DNA from: Marinilabiliaceae bacterium
Lineage (GTDB): Bacteria > Bacteroidota > Bacteroidia > Bacteroidales > Marinilabiliaceae
Length of the DNA stretch: 26,248 bases
NCBI GenBank assembly: GCA_027010905.1
Contig: JALVBA010000180.1
Coordinates: 1 to 26,248, forward strand
Direction: 5' to 3'
Part shown: piece by piece, positions 1 through 7,258 of the stretch
Layout: each line of letters opens with the position of its first letter
Position numbering within the stretch: the stretch's first letter is position 1
Notes under the pieces: generated by a model
What the model saw: only the letters and a program-made list of their open reading frames with translations
The model's database searches: none
Told to the model about the DNA's origin: nothing
Position numbers and translations under genes: made by a program

Positions 1-890
1 ATAAAGGAATAACCGAGAAGGTAACTATTAACGGAGATGAGATAACAGGATGGAAAACAACTCCACTACCTCTCTATAAAGCAGATGTGGATGGATTTAA
101 ATTTTCAGATGCCATAAAAGGTGTTCCGGCTTTTCACAGAGTTAAATTTAATCTTGATAAATCGGGAGATACCTTTCTCGATTTTACTAAATGGGGCAAA
201 GGTGCAGCATGGATTAACGGTCACTCATTGGGAAAGTTCTGGAATATAGGGCCTCAACAAACACTCTATCTTCCCGGCCCGTGGTTAAAAAAGGGAGAGA
301 ATGAACTTGTCGTTTTTACCTTGGAAGATACAGGCGTGCGCACTCTTAAGGGATTGACTAAGCCTATACTCGATGTTTTAGGTAAAGATATTAATGCAAA
401 GGAACGGCCAAAGCGTGATAACAGTAAGGCTCCAGTTCTGGATAAAGGGGATACTATTTTTGAAGGCTCAATGGAGAAGAATGGGGGATGGCAAACATTC
501 ACATTCGATAGACCAAGGACTCTTCGTCATCTGGCATTAGAAACATTAAGCTCCTATGGCGATAATTCCTCCTGTCTCTCAGAGCTTGATTTGATTGATG
601 GTAATGGAAAGAAGATACCGAAAGATACATGGAAAGTTGTCTATGCAAGTTCTGAAGAGAAGGTTGGTAACGAAGGGTATGCTGATAATCTGATCGATGG
701 TAATTTGAGTTCATACTGGCATACCGAGAGTCAATCGAAACAACCTGGACATCCACATGTTGTTATAATTGATTTAGGTGAGATAATGACGGTTAAAGGA
801 ATTAGGTTGAGGCATCGTAATATAACTCAGCCCGGTGTTGTGAAAGCCTTTCGTATTTATGGCAGACCTCAGTTTTTTGTGTTTAAATAG
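1..890 (+). CDS. Beta-galactosidase (GH35 type), C-terminal part, with discoidin-like domain; 5' end outside window
   Basis: The frame is open from the left edge, so the gene starts upstream; about 295 residues are visible. The first half carries the beta-sandwich signature of family 35 beta-galactosidases: a 'LPL' segment, then GKGAAWINGHSLGKFW, then GPQQTLYLPGPWLKKGENEL, the typical non-catalytic jelly-roll found after the TIM barrel. The last 120 or so residues resemble an F5/8 type C (discoidin) carbohydrate-binding fold: NLIDGNLSSYWHTES, a VVIIDLG strand and an RIYGR ending. The catalytic barrel is not in the window, so the GH35 call rests on the C-terminal domains. Such enzymes remove terminal galactose from glycans in the periplasm or on the surface of Bacteroidota. 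The TAG stop at 888-890 is also the first three bases of a repeat that recurs at 1187, so the extreme C-terminus may have been trimmed by an insertion. It converges on the VWA gene. Confidence 0.8.
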   Translation, partial: KGITEKVTINGDEITGWKTTPLPLYKADVDGFKFSDAIKGVPAFHRVKFNLDKSGDTFLDFTKWGKGAAWINGHSLGKFWNIGPQQTLYLPGPWLKKGENELVVFTLEDTGVRTLKGLTKPILDVLGKDINAKERPKRDNSKAPVLDKGDTIFEGSMEKNGGWQTFTFDRPRTLRHLALETLSSYGDNSSCLSELDLIDGNGKKIPKDTWKVVYASSEEKVGNEGYADNLIDGNLSSYWHTESQSKQPGHPHVVIIDLGEIMTVKGIRLRHRNITQPGVVKAFRIYGRPQFFVFK

Positions 891-903
891 GGTTTGCTGA
901 AAA
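888..903 (+). repeat. 16-bp direct repeat, copy 1 (putative IS end)
   Basis: TAGGGTTTGCTGAAAA occurs here and again, identical, at 1187-1202. This copy supplies the stop codon of the upstream gene. A short GGGTTTGCTGAAAA-like end next to an inverted-repeat segment looks like a terminal inverted repeat left by an insertion sequence, but no transposase is present. The mobile-element origin is an inference. Confidence 0.6.
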
Positions 904-1045
904 GCTCAAATGTGCCTGGATTTGGACTATGTGAAGTGCAATTTATATAAATACTTCAAACTGAATAAGGTACAAATATGGCGTGCAGATGAGCTGTTAA
1001 AAAACACTAATCAAAGAATGAATAAATGCAAGACATTTTAAATAT

Positions 1046-1076
1046 ACAGGCCAAAAATCTTGCACTTTTAAAGTAT
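1046..1076 (+). repeat. Imperfect inverted repeat, left arm
   Basis: This 31-nt segment begins ACAGGCCAAAAATCTTG and matches the reverse complement of 1259-1289 at 28 of 31 positions. The three differences are all C/T transitions. Weaker similarity continues for about 25 nt beyond. Two diverged copies of one sequence in opposite orientation, 180 nt apart, fit two decayed IS ends or a MITE better than a terminator, as there is no U-tract. Confidence 0.65.
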
Positions 1077-1186
1077 CTAATAGAATATTTTAACGAAAAG
1101 ATTGTGCAAAAGAACAGATTCAATACGGCACTATAAGGTTAATTTGGTATTATAACCTAATCTGCGATTTGGTATTGTACTCCAAT

Positions 1187-1202
1187 TAGGGTTTGCTGAA
1201 AA
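1187..1202 (+). repeat. 16-bp direct repeat, copy 2 (putative IS end)
   Basis: Second identical copy of TAGGGTTTGCTGAAAA, 299 nt after the first and in the same orientation. It is followed by unrelated A-rich sequence and then by the right arm of the inverted repeat at 1259-1289. The approximately 415-nt gap between the convergent genes (891-1305) holds only these repeats, a small hairpin (AGGTTA ... TAACCT, near 1136-1158) and a direct ATTTGGTATT repeat (1142-1151 and 1167-1176). I see no coding frame in it. Confidence 0.6.
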
Positions 1203-1258
1203 ACAAGTAAACACGTGACAGGCAAAAAAGTAAAGGCTTATTTACAATAGCACTCTCA

Positions 1259-1289
1259 ATGCTTTAAAAATACAAGATTTTTGGCCTGT
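1259..1289 (-). repeat. Imperfect inverted repeat, right arm
   Basis: Reverse-complement partner of 1046-1076 (28/31). It lies 17 nt past the stop codon of the VWA gene, so read-through RNA from either convergent gene could fold the two arms into a long stem. The loop would be about 180 nt, which is poor for a classical terminator. Confidence 0.6.
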
Positions 1290-1305
1290 TTTATTAACAA
1301 TGAGC

Positions 1306-3192
1306 TTATGATTTTGTTTTGTTTAGTGCCTTTGCCGTTTTTAACAGTCTTATCATTTCGGCCTTGAAGCCTGAATTATCAATACCTCTGGAGTTCTTAG
1401 CCATCTCTTCAGCATCATCATAGGTAAATGAATTGAGGTATTCTGATTTACGCAGTAGCATTCCAAAGGCGGCTACTGACGAGGCAAATCTGAAATTATC
1501 CGATGCATTCCCAATCGTTTTTGGTTTGCCGATTATAGCTTGTGTAATTAGTTTGCTCCTATCACCATCAGGCAATTTGTAGCGAATCTTCAAAGTCATC
1601 CACTCCTTATTGTACTGTATTGAAGTTGTCTCTGATTTTTCCTGATATTTTAATTTATCTATAGACTTTATCCACTTGTCAGAATCAGGTGTTCCGGTAG
1701 GAACTATTTCATAAAGAGCAGTTACAGTATGTCCTGCACCAATTTCGCCGGCATCTTTTTTGTCATCATTAAAGTCTTCGTTGTTGAGAAGTCTATTTTC
1801 ATATCCAATCAATCTGTAACCTGCAACCTTCCGTGGATTGAATTCAATTTGGAATTTCACATCTTTTGCGATGGTGAAAAGTGTACCACCAAATTCGCTG
1901 ACTAAAGTTTTTTGTGCTTCTAACAGATTGTCAATGTAGGCATAGTTACCGTTACCTTTATCGGCAATAATCTCCATCTTGTCATCTTTGTAGTTTCCCA
2001 TTCCAAATCCGAGAACCGAAATGAATATCCCTCTGTTTCTTTGCTCTTCAATTAACCTCTCCATCGAAGCGTTGGAGCTATGACCAATGTTGAAATCCCC
2101 GTCGGTTGCCAGTATTATTCTGTTATTCCCGTTTTTAATAAAACTCTTCTCAGCTGTTTTGTATGCCAGCATTAGTCCCTCTCCACCTGCGGTAGAACCA
2201 CCTGCATTCAATTTATCAAGAGCATCAAGTATTATATCCTTTTTGCTACCTGAAGTAGGTTCAAGTACTAACCCCGCTGCTCCGGCATAAACAACAATTG
2301 AAACATAATCATCAGCTCGTAACTGATTCACAAGTAGTCTAAATGAAGATTTTAGCAATGGTAGCTTGTTTGCTGAATTCATTGAACCGGAAACATCAAT
2401 CAGAAATACCAGATTGGTGGGAGGCAGATTCTCTCTTTCTATTTTTTTTCCTTGAATGCCAATTTTAAGTAGTAGATGTTGGCTATTCCAAGGGCATTCT
2501 GCAAGTTCTGTTGATGTTGAGAATGGTTTGTTATCTTTTGGCTCGGCATAATCGTAATTAAAATAATTTATCATCTCCTCTACTCTTACAGCATCCTTCG
2601 GAGGTATCTCTCCCCGGTTTAAAAATCGCCGAATGTTTGAGTAGGATGCCCTGTCAACGTCTGCCGAAAAGGTTGACAGAGGCTGGTCTGTTGTGCTTTT
2701 GTATCCGTTGTCGTGAATGGTAGAGTAACCTTCGGTGTTATAGTCAGAAACCGGATTGAAGCAGTTAGGATAGATGGGATAACAGGCTCGTGCTCCTGAG
2801 AGTTTCACTTTTCTTACTCTTTTTGAGTAGCCGATTACAGCATCACATTCAGTTACCTCCAATGTTTCGTACTCTACTGATTCCTCATCAATAATGATAT
2901 CTCTATTTAGTGTTACGTTTATTTCATGTTTTGTATCTACTTTAATCTCTTTTGTTTCTAAACCGGGATATCTGAATATCAGGACAGCATTATTAGTGGT
3001 GGTGGTAATGCTGTACTTGCCATCATAAGATGTTGATACTCTATTATTAGTACCTTTTTCAATAATAATTACTCCGCTTAACGATTTGTTTTGTTCGTCA
3101 ATTACTACTCCGAAAATAGTTTGCGATGATTGAAATGCAAACAGTTGAATTGTGATTGTTAAAAACACGGATAGAAATGTTAAATGTTTCAT
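1306..3192 (-). CDS. Secreted von Willebrand factor A protein (YfbK type) with carboxypeptidase-regulatory-like N-terminus
   Basis: The 628-residue protein starts with a signal peptide (residues 1-20, hydrophobic, ending LFAF), without a convincing lipobox. Residues 25-97 form a CarboxypepD_reg-like beta-sandwich (TIFGVVIDEQNKSLSGVIII ... DGKYSI). Residues 170-235 are the YfbK-type N-terminal region (PLSTFSADVDRASYSNIRRF). The VWA domain lies around 258-430 and has a complete metal-ion-dependent adhesion site: DVSGS at 266-270, T334 and D364. The remaining 190 residues match the usual YfbK C-terminal region. A cysteine-containing linker (C116, C137, C144) precedes the VWA part. VWA domains mediate metal-dependent protein binding, so this is probably a periplasmic or surface-attached binding protein; its partner is unknown. 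It is divergent from the sigma/anti-sigma genes, a pairing that suggests shared control. No clear promoter box was seen on its strand. Confidence 0.88.
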   Translation of the reverse strand: MKHLTFLSVFLTITIQLFAFQSSQTIFGVVIDEQNKSLSGVIIIEKGTNNRVSTSYDGKYSITTTTNNAVLIFRYPGLETKEIKVDTKHEINVTLNRDIIIDEESVEYETLEVTECDAVIGYSKRVRKVKLSGARACYPIYPNCFNPVSDYNTEGYSTIHDNGYKSTTDQPLSTFSADVDRASYSNIRRFLNRGEIPPKDAVRVEEMINYFNYDYAEPKDNKPFSTSTELAECPWNSQHLLLKIGIQGKKIERENLPPTNLVFLIDVSGSMNSANKLPLLKSSFRLLVNQLRADDYVSIVVYAGAAGLVLEPTSGSKKDIILDALDKLNAGGSTAGGEGLMLAYKTAEKSFIKNGNNRIILATDGDFNIGHSSNASMERLIEEQRNRGIFISVLGFGMGNYKDDKMEIIADKGNGNYAYIDNLLEAQKTLVSEFGGTLFTIAKDVKFQIEFNPRKVAGYRLIGYENRLLNNEDFNDDKKDAGEIGAGHTVTALYEIVPTGTPDSDKWIKSIDKLKYQEKSETTSIQYNKEWMTLKIRYKLPDGDRSKLITQAIIGKPKTIGNASDNFRFASSVAAFGMLLRKSEYLNSFTYDDAEEMAKNSRGIDNSGFKAEMIRLLKTAKALNKTKS

Positions 3193-3309
3193 TTTTCTAC
3201 TTTTTAAGATTAATAATTTTTTTATTCTAAGCAGTTATGCCGATTTGAAAAAGACAATAATTAGACTGCTTTACAAAGAGGATGCGCCGATAATTGATAT
3301 TCCATAAAA

Positions 3310-3317
3310 TATTTTTG
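3310..3317 (+). promoter_or_regulatory. Candidate -7 box for the sigma-factor gene
   Basis: TATTTTTG fits the Bacteroidota -7 consensus TAnnTTTG and lies 57 nt before the ATG at 3375. No TTTG is found 19-21 nt upstream, so it may be chance in AT-rich DNA, or the promoter may be read by another sigma factor. It lies downstream of the earlier in-frame TTG (3294), which argues against that upstream start. The divergent gap 3193-3374 holds nothing else I can support. Confidence 0.3.
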
Positions 3318-3374
3318 TTTTTTTTTATTATCTTCAAAATCAAAACAGAGAAGCATATCAAGAAGCATAATTTT

Positions 3375-3965
3375 ATGAAGTTCCGATTGACGGGAAAATT
3401 GGAAACGAAAGATGATATATCGCTAGTTAATTACTACCGGGAGAGTGGTGATATTGATGTGCTTGGCGTTTTGTATAAACGGTACATGGTTCTTGTGTAT
3501 GGTGTTTGTTTGAAATATCTGAAAGATAGAGATAGAGCACAGGATGCAGTGATGGATGTTTTTGAAAAACTAATTGTTGACTTGCAGGTAAAAGAGGTTG
3601 ACAATTTCAGGCCGTGGCTTTATGTTGTTGCAAAAAACCATTGTCTGATGACTTTGCGGAGTATGAAAGTTGATGCCCGATATGAAAAAAAGCATCAAAA
3701 TGAAATCTCTTTTTTTATGGAATCGGAGAGAGTTATGCATCCTTTTGATGAACCGGGTGCAAATTTAAGTGAGGCACTTAAAGATTGTATTAATCGCCTC
3801 AAGATGGAGCAGAAACAATGTATTGAACTGTTTTATTTTGAAAGTAGGTGCTATAAAGAGATTGCCGGAGAGTTAAATCTTGAAATAAAAAAAGTGAAGA
3901 GTTTTATCCAAAATGGAAAGCGAAATTTAAAGATATGTATTGAGAGTAGTAATGAAAAAAGATAG
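3375..3965 (+). CDS. ECF-type RNA polymerase sigma factor
   Basis: A 196-residue group IV (ECF) sigma-70 factor. Region 2 lies around residues 28-95: LYKRYMVLVYGVCLKYLKD, then DRAQDAVMDVFEKL, then FRPWLYVVAKNHCLMTLR, the core- and -10-binding helices. Region 4 lies around 134-188, with INRLKMEQKQCIELFYFE and the helix-turn-helix CYKEIAGELNLEIKKVKSFI. There is no sigma-3 region, as usual for ECF factors. The ATG at 3375 was chosen over an in-frame TTG 81 nt upstream because the extra 27 residues are low-complexity FIK-rich and the conserved part begins after this Met. The 3' end overlaps the next gene by 14 nt, so the two are translationally coupled: the classic sigma/anti-sigma arrangement. 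Confidence 0.9.
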   Translation: MKFRLTGKLETKDDISLVNYYRESGDIDVLGVLYKRYMVLVYGVCLKYLKDRDRAQDAVMDVFEKLIVDLQVKEVDNFRPWLYVVAKNHCLMTLRSMKVDARYEKKHQNEISFFMESERVMHPFDEPGANLSEALKDCINRLKMEQKQCIELFYFESRCYKEIAGELNLEIKKVKSFIQNGKRNLKICIESSNEKR

Positions 3966-4956
3966 TCGACATATTAATGATTCCTGGAGTAGTCGTATTT
4001 ATGATTACCTGTTTGGCAATATGCCGAAGAGGGAAAGGAATGTGTTAGAGCGAGAGGAGCAGTCTGATATGTTTTTGTCAGATGCCCTTAGTGGGTTAGA
4101 GGGGATGAATGAAGATGAGTATCTGACAGACATGAAAGGGCTTCAGGAAAGGTTGAGCGTTTATGCCGGTAAGAAGGGGATTAACAGATGGGTTGCTATT
4201 GCTGCAACTATTTTGTTTATGGCAGGAGTTTCGTCTCTTCTGTTTCTTTTGATTCCTCAGGATACAAATAAACTGGCTCAAAACAAAAGTGAGCCAATTT
4301 TGGAAGTAGAAAAGATGTATCTGTATGGCGACAAGAAAAAACGTGAACCTGTAGTTGAAGAGAGGGAAGCAGTACAGGAGAAGAGGGTTTTTGTAAAAGC
4401 AGAGCCTGTGCAACAGGAGGTAGTTACCGGCAGTGTTGATGCGAATATTGCAGAGAAATCAGTTGTGCTTCATATTGTTGATGACGATATTGAATTAGAT
4501 GAAGAGTTAGAATTTTCGGACAGAGAAACTGTCGAAGAGGTTAGGAGGGAAAAGTCCATGTCAAAGGCATCAGCTCGTTCTGCTTTCAAAGTCTCTGTTG
4601 AGGATGCTGATGAGGTCTACGTTTCTGCTCCGGTTAAAATTGAGGATAGAAAGGCAATGCCTCAAATGGGGATTGAAAAGTATAAGGAGACGATCAAATC
4701 ACAAATCAGGAAATTACTTAATGGTAAAAGATTTAAAGTAATGGTTAAATTAACTGTTTCAGCAGAGGGAAATGTCAATAACGTTGAGATTTTGAGAACT
4801 TCGGATGAAATATATAACAATGAAATAGAGCGTATATTTAAAGAGAAACCTGCCTGGAAACCGGCTTACAGTAACGGAGTTGCAATAGAAGAAGAGGTGA
4901 AGATCAAGCTGACAATAAAAAAAGGGAAGAGACCCCTCTCTTCCCTTCAAACCTAA
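3952..4956 (+). CDS. Putative anti-sigma factor fused to a TonB C-terminal domain
   Basis: 334 residues from the ATG at 3952; an in-frame TTG at 3940 is less likely. Residues 1-75 are charged and helical (SSRIYDYLFGNMPKRERNV ... DALSGLEGMNEDEYL), like the cytoplasmic sigma-binding head of anti-sigma factors, without a zinc-finger HxxxCxxC motif. Residues 80-101 form one membrane helix (WVAIAATILFMAGVSSLLFL). Residues 102-235 are a very acidic/basic linker rather than the Pro-Lys linker of classical TonB. Residues 240-330 fit a TonB_C domain (FKVMVKLTVSAEGNVNNVEI ... EKPAWKPAYSNGVAIEEEV). The order implies an inner-membrane protein that holds the sigma factor on the inside and presents a TonB-like domain in the periplasm. 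Overlap with the sigma gene supports the anti-sigma role. Alternatively it is simply a TonB-family transducer with an unrelated head. The last codons contain a strong inverted repeat (4924-4945). Confidence 0.7.
   Translation: MKKDSRHINDSWSSRIYDYLFGNMPKRERNVLEREEQSDMFLSDALSGLEGMNEDEYLTDMKGLQERLSVYAGKKGINRWVAIAATILFMAGVSSLLFLLIPQDTNKLAQNKSEPILEVEKMYLYGDKKKREPVVEEREAVQEKRVFVKAEPVQQEVVTGSVDANIAEKSVVLHIVDDDIELDEELEFSDRETVEEVRREKSMSKASARSAFKVSVEDADEVYVSAPVKIEDRKAMPQMGIEKYKETIKSQIRKLLNGKRFKVMVKLTVSAEGNVNNVEILRTSDEIYNNEIERIFKEKPAWKPAYSNGVAIEEEVKIKLTIKKGKRPLSSLQT
4917..4945 (-). terminator. Leftward intrinsic terminator inside the 3' end of the anti-sigma/TonB gene
   Basis: A perfect 9-bp stem, GGGAAGAGA (4924-4932) with TCTCTTCCC (4937-4945), closes a 4-nt loop. 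On the plus strand it is preceded by seven A (4917-4923), so on the minus strand it is followed by seven U: a textbook rho-independent terminator for leftward transcription. On the plus strand there is no U-tract after the stem, so it should be weak in the direction of the gene that contains it. Confidence 0.65.
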
Positions 4957-4996
4957 CCCAACAAATATTGACTGACAGAGTGTCAATCAATAAGAT
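4917..4996 (-). ncRNA. Candidate small RNA, about 80 nt, leftward
   Basis: On the minus strand a promoter-like pair (ATTG 5032-5029, 20-nt spacer, TACCTTTG 5008-5001) points to a start near 4995. The RNA would first form a hairpin from 4991-4967 (ATTGATTGACA with TGTCAGTCAAT, one mismatch, 3-nt loop). A short single-stranded stretch containing GTTGGGTTAGG follows, and the RNA ends at the terminator hairpin and U7 (4945-4917). It would be antisense to the last 40 nt of the anti-sigma/TonB gene. No ORF of note lies inside. This is an inference from sequence signals only; I recognise no RNA family. Confidence 0.4.
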
Positions 4997-5000
4997 TTCA

Positions 5001-5032
5001 CAAAGGTAAAAATAATGAATGAATAATTCAAT
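5001..5032 (-). promoter_or_regulatory. Candidate leftward Bacteroidota promoter
   Basis: On the minus strand TTG (5031-5029) is followed after 20 nt by TACCTTTG (5008-5001), an exact match to TAnnTTTG at the expected spacing. No protein gene reads leftward from here, so its likely product is the short RNA that ends at 4917. Confidence 0.4.
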
Positions 5033-5044
5033 ATTTTTACACTG

Positions 5045-5076
5045 TTTGTTCTATAACAGATGACTCCTTATTTTTG
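5045..5076 (+). promoter_or_regulatory. Candidate promoter of the outer-membrane barrel gene
   Basis: TTTG (5045-5048), a 20-nt spacer and TATTTTTG (5069-5076) match the Bacteroidota -33/-7 consensus. The predicted start near 5083 gives a leader of about 105 nt before the ATG at 5188. It is back to back with the leftward promoter at 5001-5032. Confidence 0.5.
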
Positions 5077-5187
5077 TATTATATAATTGCAAGAAAGTAA
5101 AATTAGTATCTAATTTAATGATTGTTTGTGTACAATTTCTTACTTTAGCGAATGTTATTAATTAGAAGAAATCAAAAATTTATAAAT

Positions 5188-5805
5188 ATGAAGAAGTTAA
5201 TTTTACTGTTATTTATCTCTCTGTTTTCATTCAAATCCTTTGCGCAAGACAGGTTTTCCGTGGGAGTTAAGGCAGGTTATGCCTCAACAAAATTTAATCT
5301 TGAAAACTATGATCAACGGTTGTTTAAGATAGACCCTAATGCTTCCAGTGGGTATCTTGCAGGTGTCTATACCAGAATACGAGTGTTTAGAGGTTTGTCT
5401 GTTCAGCCTGAGCTCTATTATGCTAAGAAAAAGGGGAAGATGAATTTTAGTAGAGTAAGTAGGGATACCCCTATTCAGGATAGTAGTTTTGTATCAAACG
5501 TTCAATCATTGGAGTTACCTCTGTTATTACATCTCAGACTACTTGATTTTGATGTTGCCAATGTGTATGCTATAGGCGGATCTGTTGTCGCATTCAACCT
5601 TGATGGAAATACTGATCCTGAAGCAAATTTTGAATTCCAAAATTCTAACTGGACATTCTTAGTGGGTGGAGGAGTTGAATTTTGGAGAATGACAGTAGAT
5701 GCAAGATATGAATGGTCGCTTAGTAATATGGCTAATCGGAACTCTGTTGGTATGTTTTACAATATGCTTACTGTGTCAGTAGGATTCAAACTGTTTGGGA
5801 TGTAA
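5188..5805 (+). CDS. Small outer-membrane beta-barrel protein (OmpA-barrel-like porin family)
   Basis: 205 residues from the ATG at 5188. The signal peptide is MKKLILLLFISLFSFKSFAQ with cleavage before DRF. The mature part alternates polar and hydrophobic residues in strands (FSVGVKAGYAST, LSVQPELYYAKKKGK, SLELPLLLHLRL, WTFLVGGGVEFW, MLTVSVGFKLFGM) and ends in a hydrophobic strand, as in the eight-stranded 'outer membrane protein beta-barrel' family common in Bacteroidota. These proteins have no assigned enzymatic role. An in-frame upstream TTA/ATG stretch (5152) would put 12 polar residues before the signal peptide, so the later Met is preferred. It has its own promoter and no overlap with its neighbours, so it is probably monocistronic. 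Confidence 0.8.
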   Translation: MKKLILLLFISLFSFKSFAQDRFSVGVKAGYASTKFNLENYDQRLFKIDPNASSGYLAGVYTRIRVFRGLSVQPELYYAKKKGKMNFSRVSRDTPIQDSSFVSNVQSLELPLLLHLRLLDFDVANVYAIGGSVVAFNLDGNTDPEANFEFQNSNWTFLVGGGVEFWRMTVDARYEWSLSNMANRNSVGMFYNMLTVSVGFKLFGM

Positions 5806-5878
5806 GAGTTTCAGCAAAAACTATCCGTGATGGGAAGTATTATTTATCTAAAAGGATTTATTGTAAGCTATTTTATCA

Positions 5879-5893
5879 CTCCCTTTGAGGGAG
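5879..5893 (+). promoter_or_regulatory. Hairpin covering a Shine-Dalgarno-like sequence before dprA
   Basis: CTCCCT (5879-5884) pairs perfectly with AGGGAG (5888-5893) around a 3-nt TTG loop, 3 nt before the ATG at 5897. AGGGAGG is a good anti-SD match, unusual for Bacteroidota, and would be hidden in the stem. Confidence 0.4.
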
Positions 5894-5896
5894 GTT

Positions 5897-7024
5897 ATGA
5901 GGGGCAATACAGTGAATGATGTTTTGAAATATCAGATAGGTATTAGTTTGATAAAAGGTGTCGGGCCGGTTTTGGCTCGTAACCTTATTGCCTATACTGG
6001 TGGGGTGGAGGCGGTTTTTACAGAGAGCAAACGTATTCTTGCTACAATCCCGGGTATTGGTACAGTACTGGCATCAACAATTAAAAGTGCCAGTGTTTTA
6101 AGCCGGGCAGATGAAGAGATTGGATTTATTGAGAAACACAATATAACGCCACTCTTTTTTACTTTCGACAAATACCCTCGTAAGTTATCTTATTGCGAGG
6201 ATGCTCCGTTAATGCTTTATGTTAAGGGTGAAACTACATTTGAGATGAGGCCTGTTCTTGCTATCGTTGGAACCCGGCGTGCTACTGATACGGGTAAGAT
6301 AATGTGTGAACAACTTGTAAAGGATTTGGCAGATCGATACCCCGATGTTCTTATTGTAAGTGGTCTGGCATACGGTATTGACATCTGTGCACATAAAGCT
6401 GCATTGAAATATGGCCTGGATACCATCTCGGTTGTGGCTCACGGCCTTGACAGAATATATCCTTACATTCATCGTAATGTAGCAAAAGAGATGATTGATA
6501 ATGGTGGGGCTGTAGTTACAGAGTTCTTAAGTGGTACTAATCCCGACAGACATAACTTTGTGCAGCGAAACCGAATTGTTGCCGGATTTAGTGATGCTGT
6601 GGTAGTTGTAGAATCAGGCATTAAGGGAGGTGCGCTGATTACTGCTCGTATCGCTTCATCATACAATCGCGATGTGTTGGCCTTTCCGGGAAACCCTCAG
6701 GAGGAGTTATCGAAAGGGTGTAACTATCTCATAAAAAAGAATATTGCCGCATTAATAGAGAATATCGATGATTTGGAGTACTCACTTGGGTGGGAGAGTA
6801 AAAGAGAAGATGGCGATACGCAACGAAAACTTTTTGTGGAGTTTAATTCCGATGAAGAGAAACTTATCTACAGTATGTTGACTGAGGAGAAAGAGTTGAC
6901 TGTTAGTGCCATTAGTCTCAAGAGTAAGTTGCCCGTTAGTCAGGTAAATGCACTATTACTTAATTTGGAGTTCGCAGGATTGGTTAAAGCGTTGCCCGGT
7001 AATGCATACAGGGTGCTGATTTGA
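5897..7024 (+). CDS. dprA: DNA-processing protein DprA
   Basis: 375 residues, normal length for the family. DprA (Smf) binds incoming single-stranded DNA and loads RecA during natural transformation, in the cytoplasm. Residues 10-75 are a helix-hairpin-helix region (LIKGVGPVLARNL, IPGIGTVLAS). The Rossmann-like core spans 115-300: VGTRRAT at 124-130, SGLAYGID at 155-162, GLDRIYP at 183-189, RNRIVAG at 224-230, GGALITA at 244-250, FPGNP at 263-267. A winged-helix DML1-like domain occupies 317-375. All the expected signatures are present, so the gene looks intact. The ATG at 5897 follows AGGGAGG; an in-frame TTG at 5885 lies in the hairpin loop and is unlikely. It lies 91 nt after the barrel gene with no visible functional link to either neighbour. 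Confidence 0.95.
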   Translation: MRGNTVNDVLKYQIGISLIKGVGPVLARNLIAYTGGVEAVFTESKRILATIPGIGTVLASTIKSASVLSRADEEIGFIEKHNITPLFFTFDKYPRKLSYCEDAPLMLYVKGETTFEMRPVLAIVGTRRATDTGKIMCEQLVKDLADRYPDVLIVSGLAYGIDICAHKAALKYGLDTISVVAHGLDRIYPYIHRNVAKEMIDNGGAVVTEFLSGTNPDRHNFVQRNRIVAGFSDAVVVVESGIKGGALITARIASSYNRDVLAFPGNPQEELSKGCNYLIKKNIAALIENIDDLEYSLGWESKREDGDTQRKLFVEFNSDEEKLIYSMLTEEKELTVSAISLKSKLPVSQVNALLLNLEFAGLVKALPGNAYRVLI

Positions 7025-7191
7025 AGGTGACTACGTCCGGTCTCCCCAGATTGTTGTCTCGTTTCTCCTACGACTTCCCATTTTCCCCTATATTTCGAAT
7101 ATGAAATGTCTTAGTTGTTTACGTACTTCCCGAAATTTTGAAGCGTACGCAGCACCTTTAAACGTTGCGATTACAATTATTTTAGATGGTG

Positions 7192-7211
7192 ATATTTTTT
7201 TTAAAAAATAT
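7192..7211. repeat. AT-only hairpin upstream of the giant gene
   Basis: ATATTTTTT and AAAAAATAT pair across a 2-nt loop, 48 nt before the first ATG of the giant gene. Read on the plus strand it could end dprA read-through or mark an AT-rich promoter region. The gap 7025-7258 otherwise holds pyrimidine-rich sequence and a GCGTACGC palindrome. I found no full TTTG-N20-TAnnTTTG promoter there; the best -7-like boxes (TATATTTC at 7089, TATTTTAG at 7178) each have one mismatch and no good -33. Confidence 0.35.
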
Positions 7212-7258
7212 AGAACTTATTCTCTTCTCCTGCGTACAAATACCTAAAGCTTGCTTAA

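Noticed and set aside
3294..3374. N-terminal extension of the sigma factor from a TTG codon
   Set aside because: Low-complexity Phe/Ile/Lys residues, a non-ATG start, and it begins upstream of the candidate -7 box at 3310.
5809..5818. TTTCAGCAAA, reverse complement of the core of the 16-bp repeat (TTTGCTGAAA), after the barrel gene
   Set aside because: Only 10 nt match, the flanks differ from copies 1 and 2, and it begins just past a stop codon; chance is sufficient.
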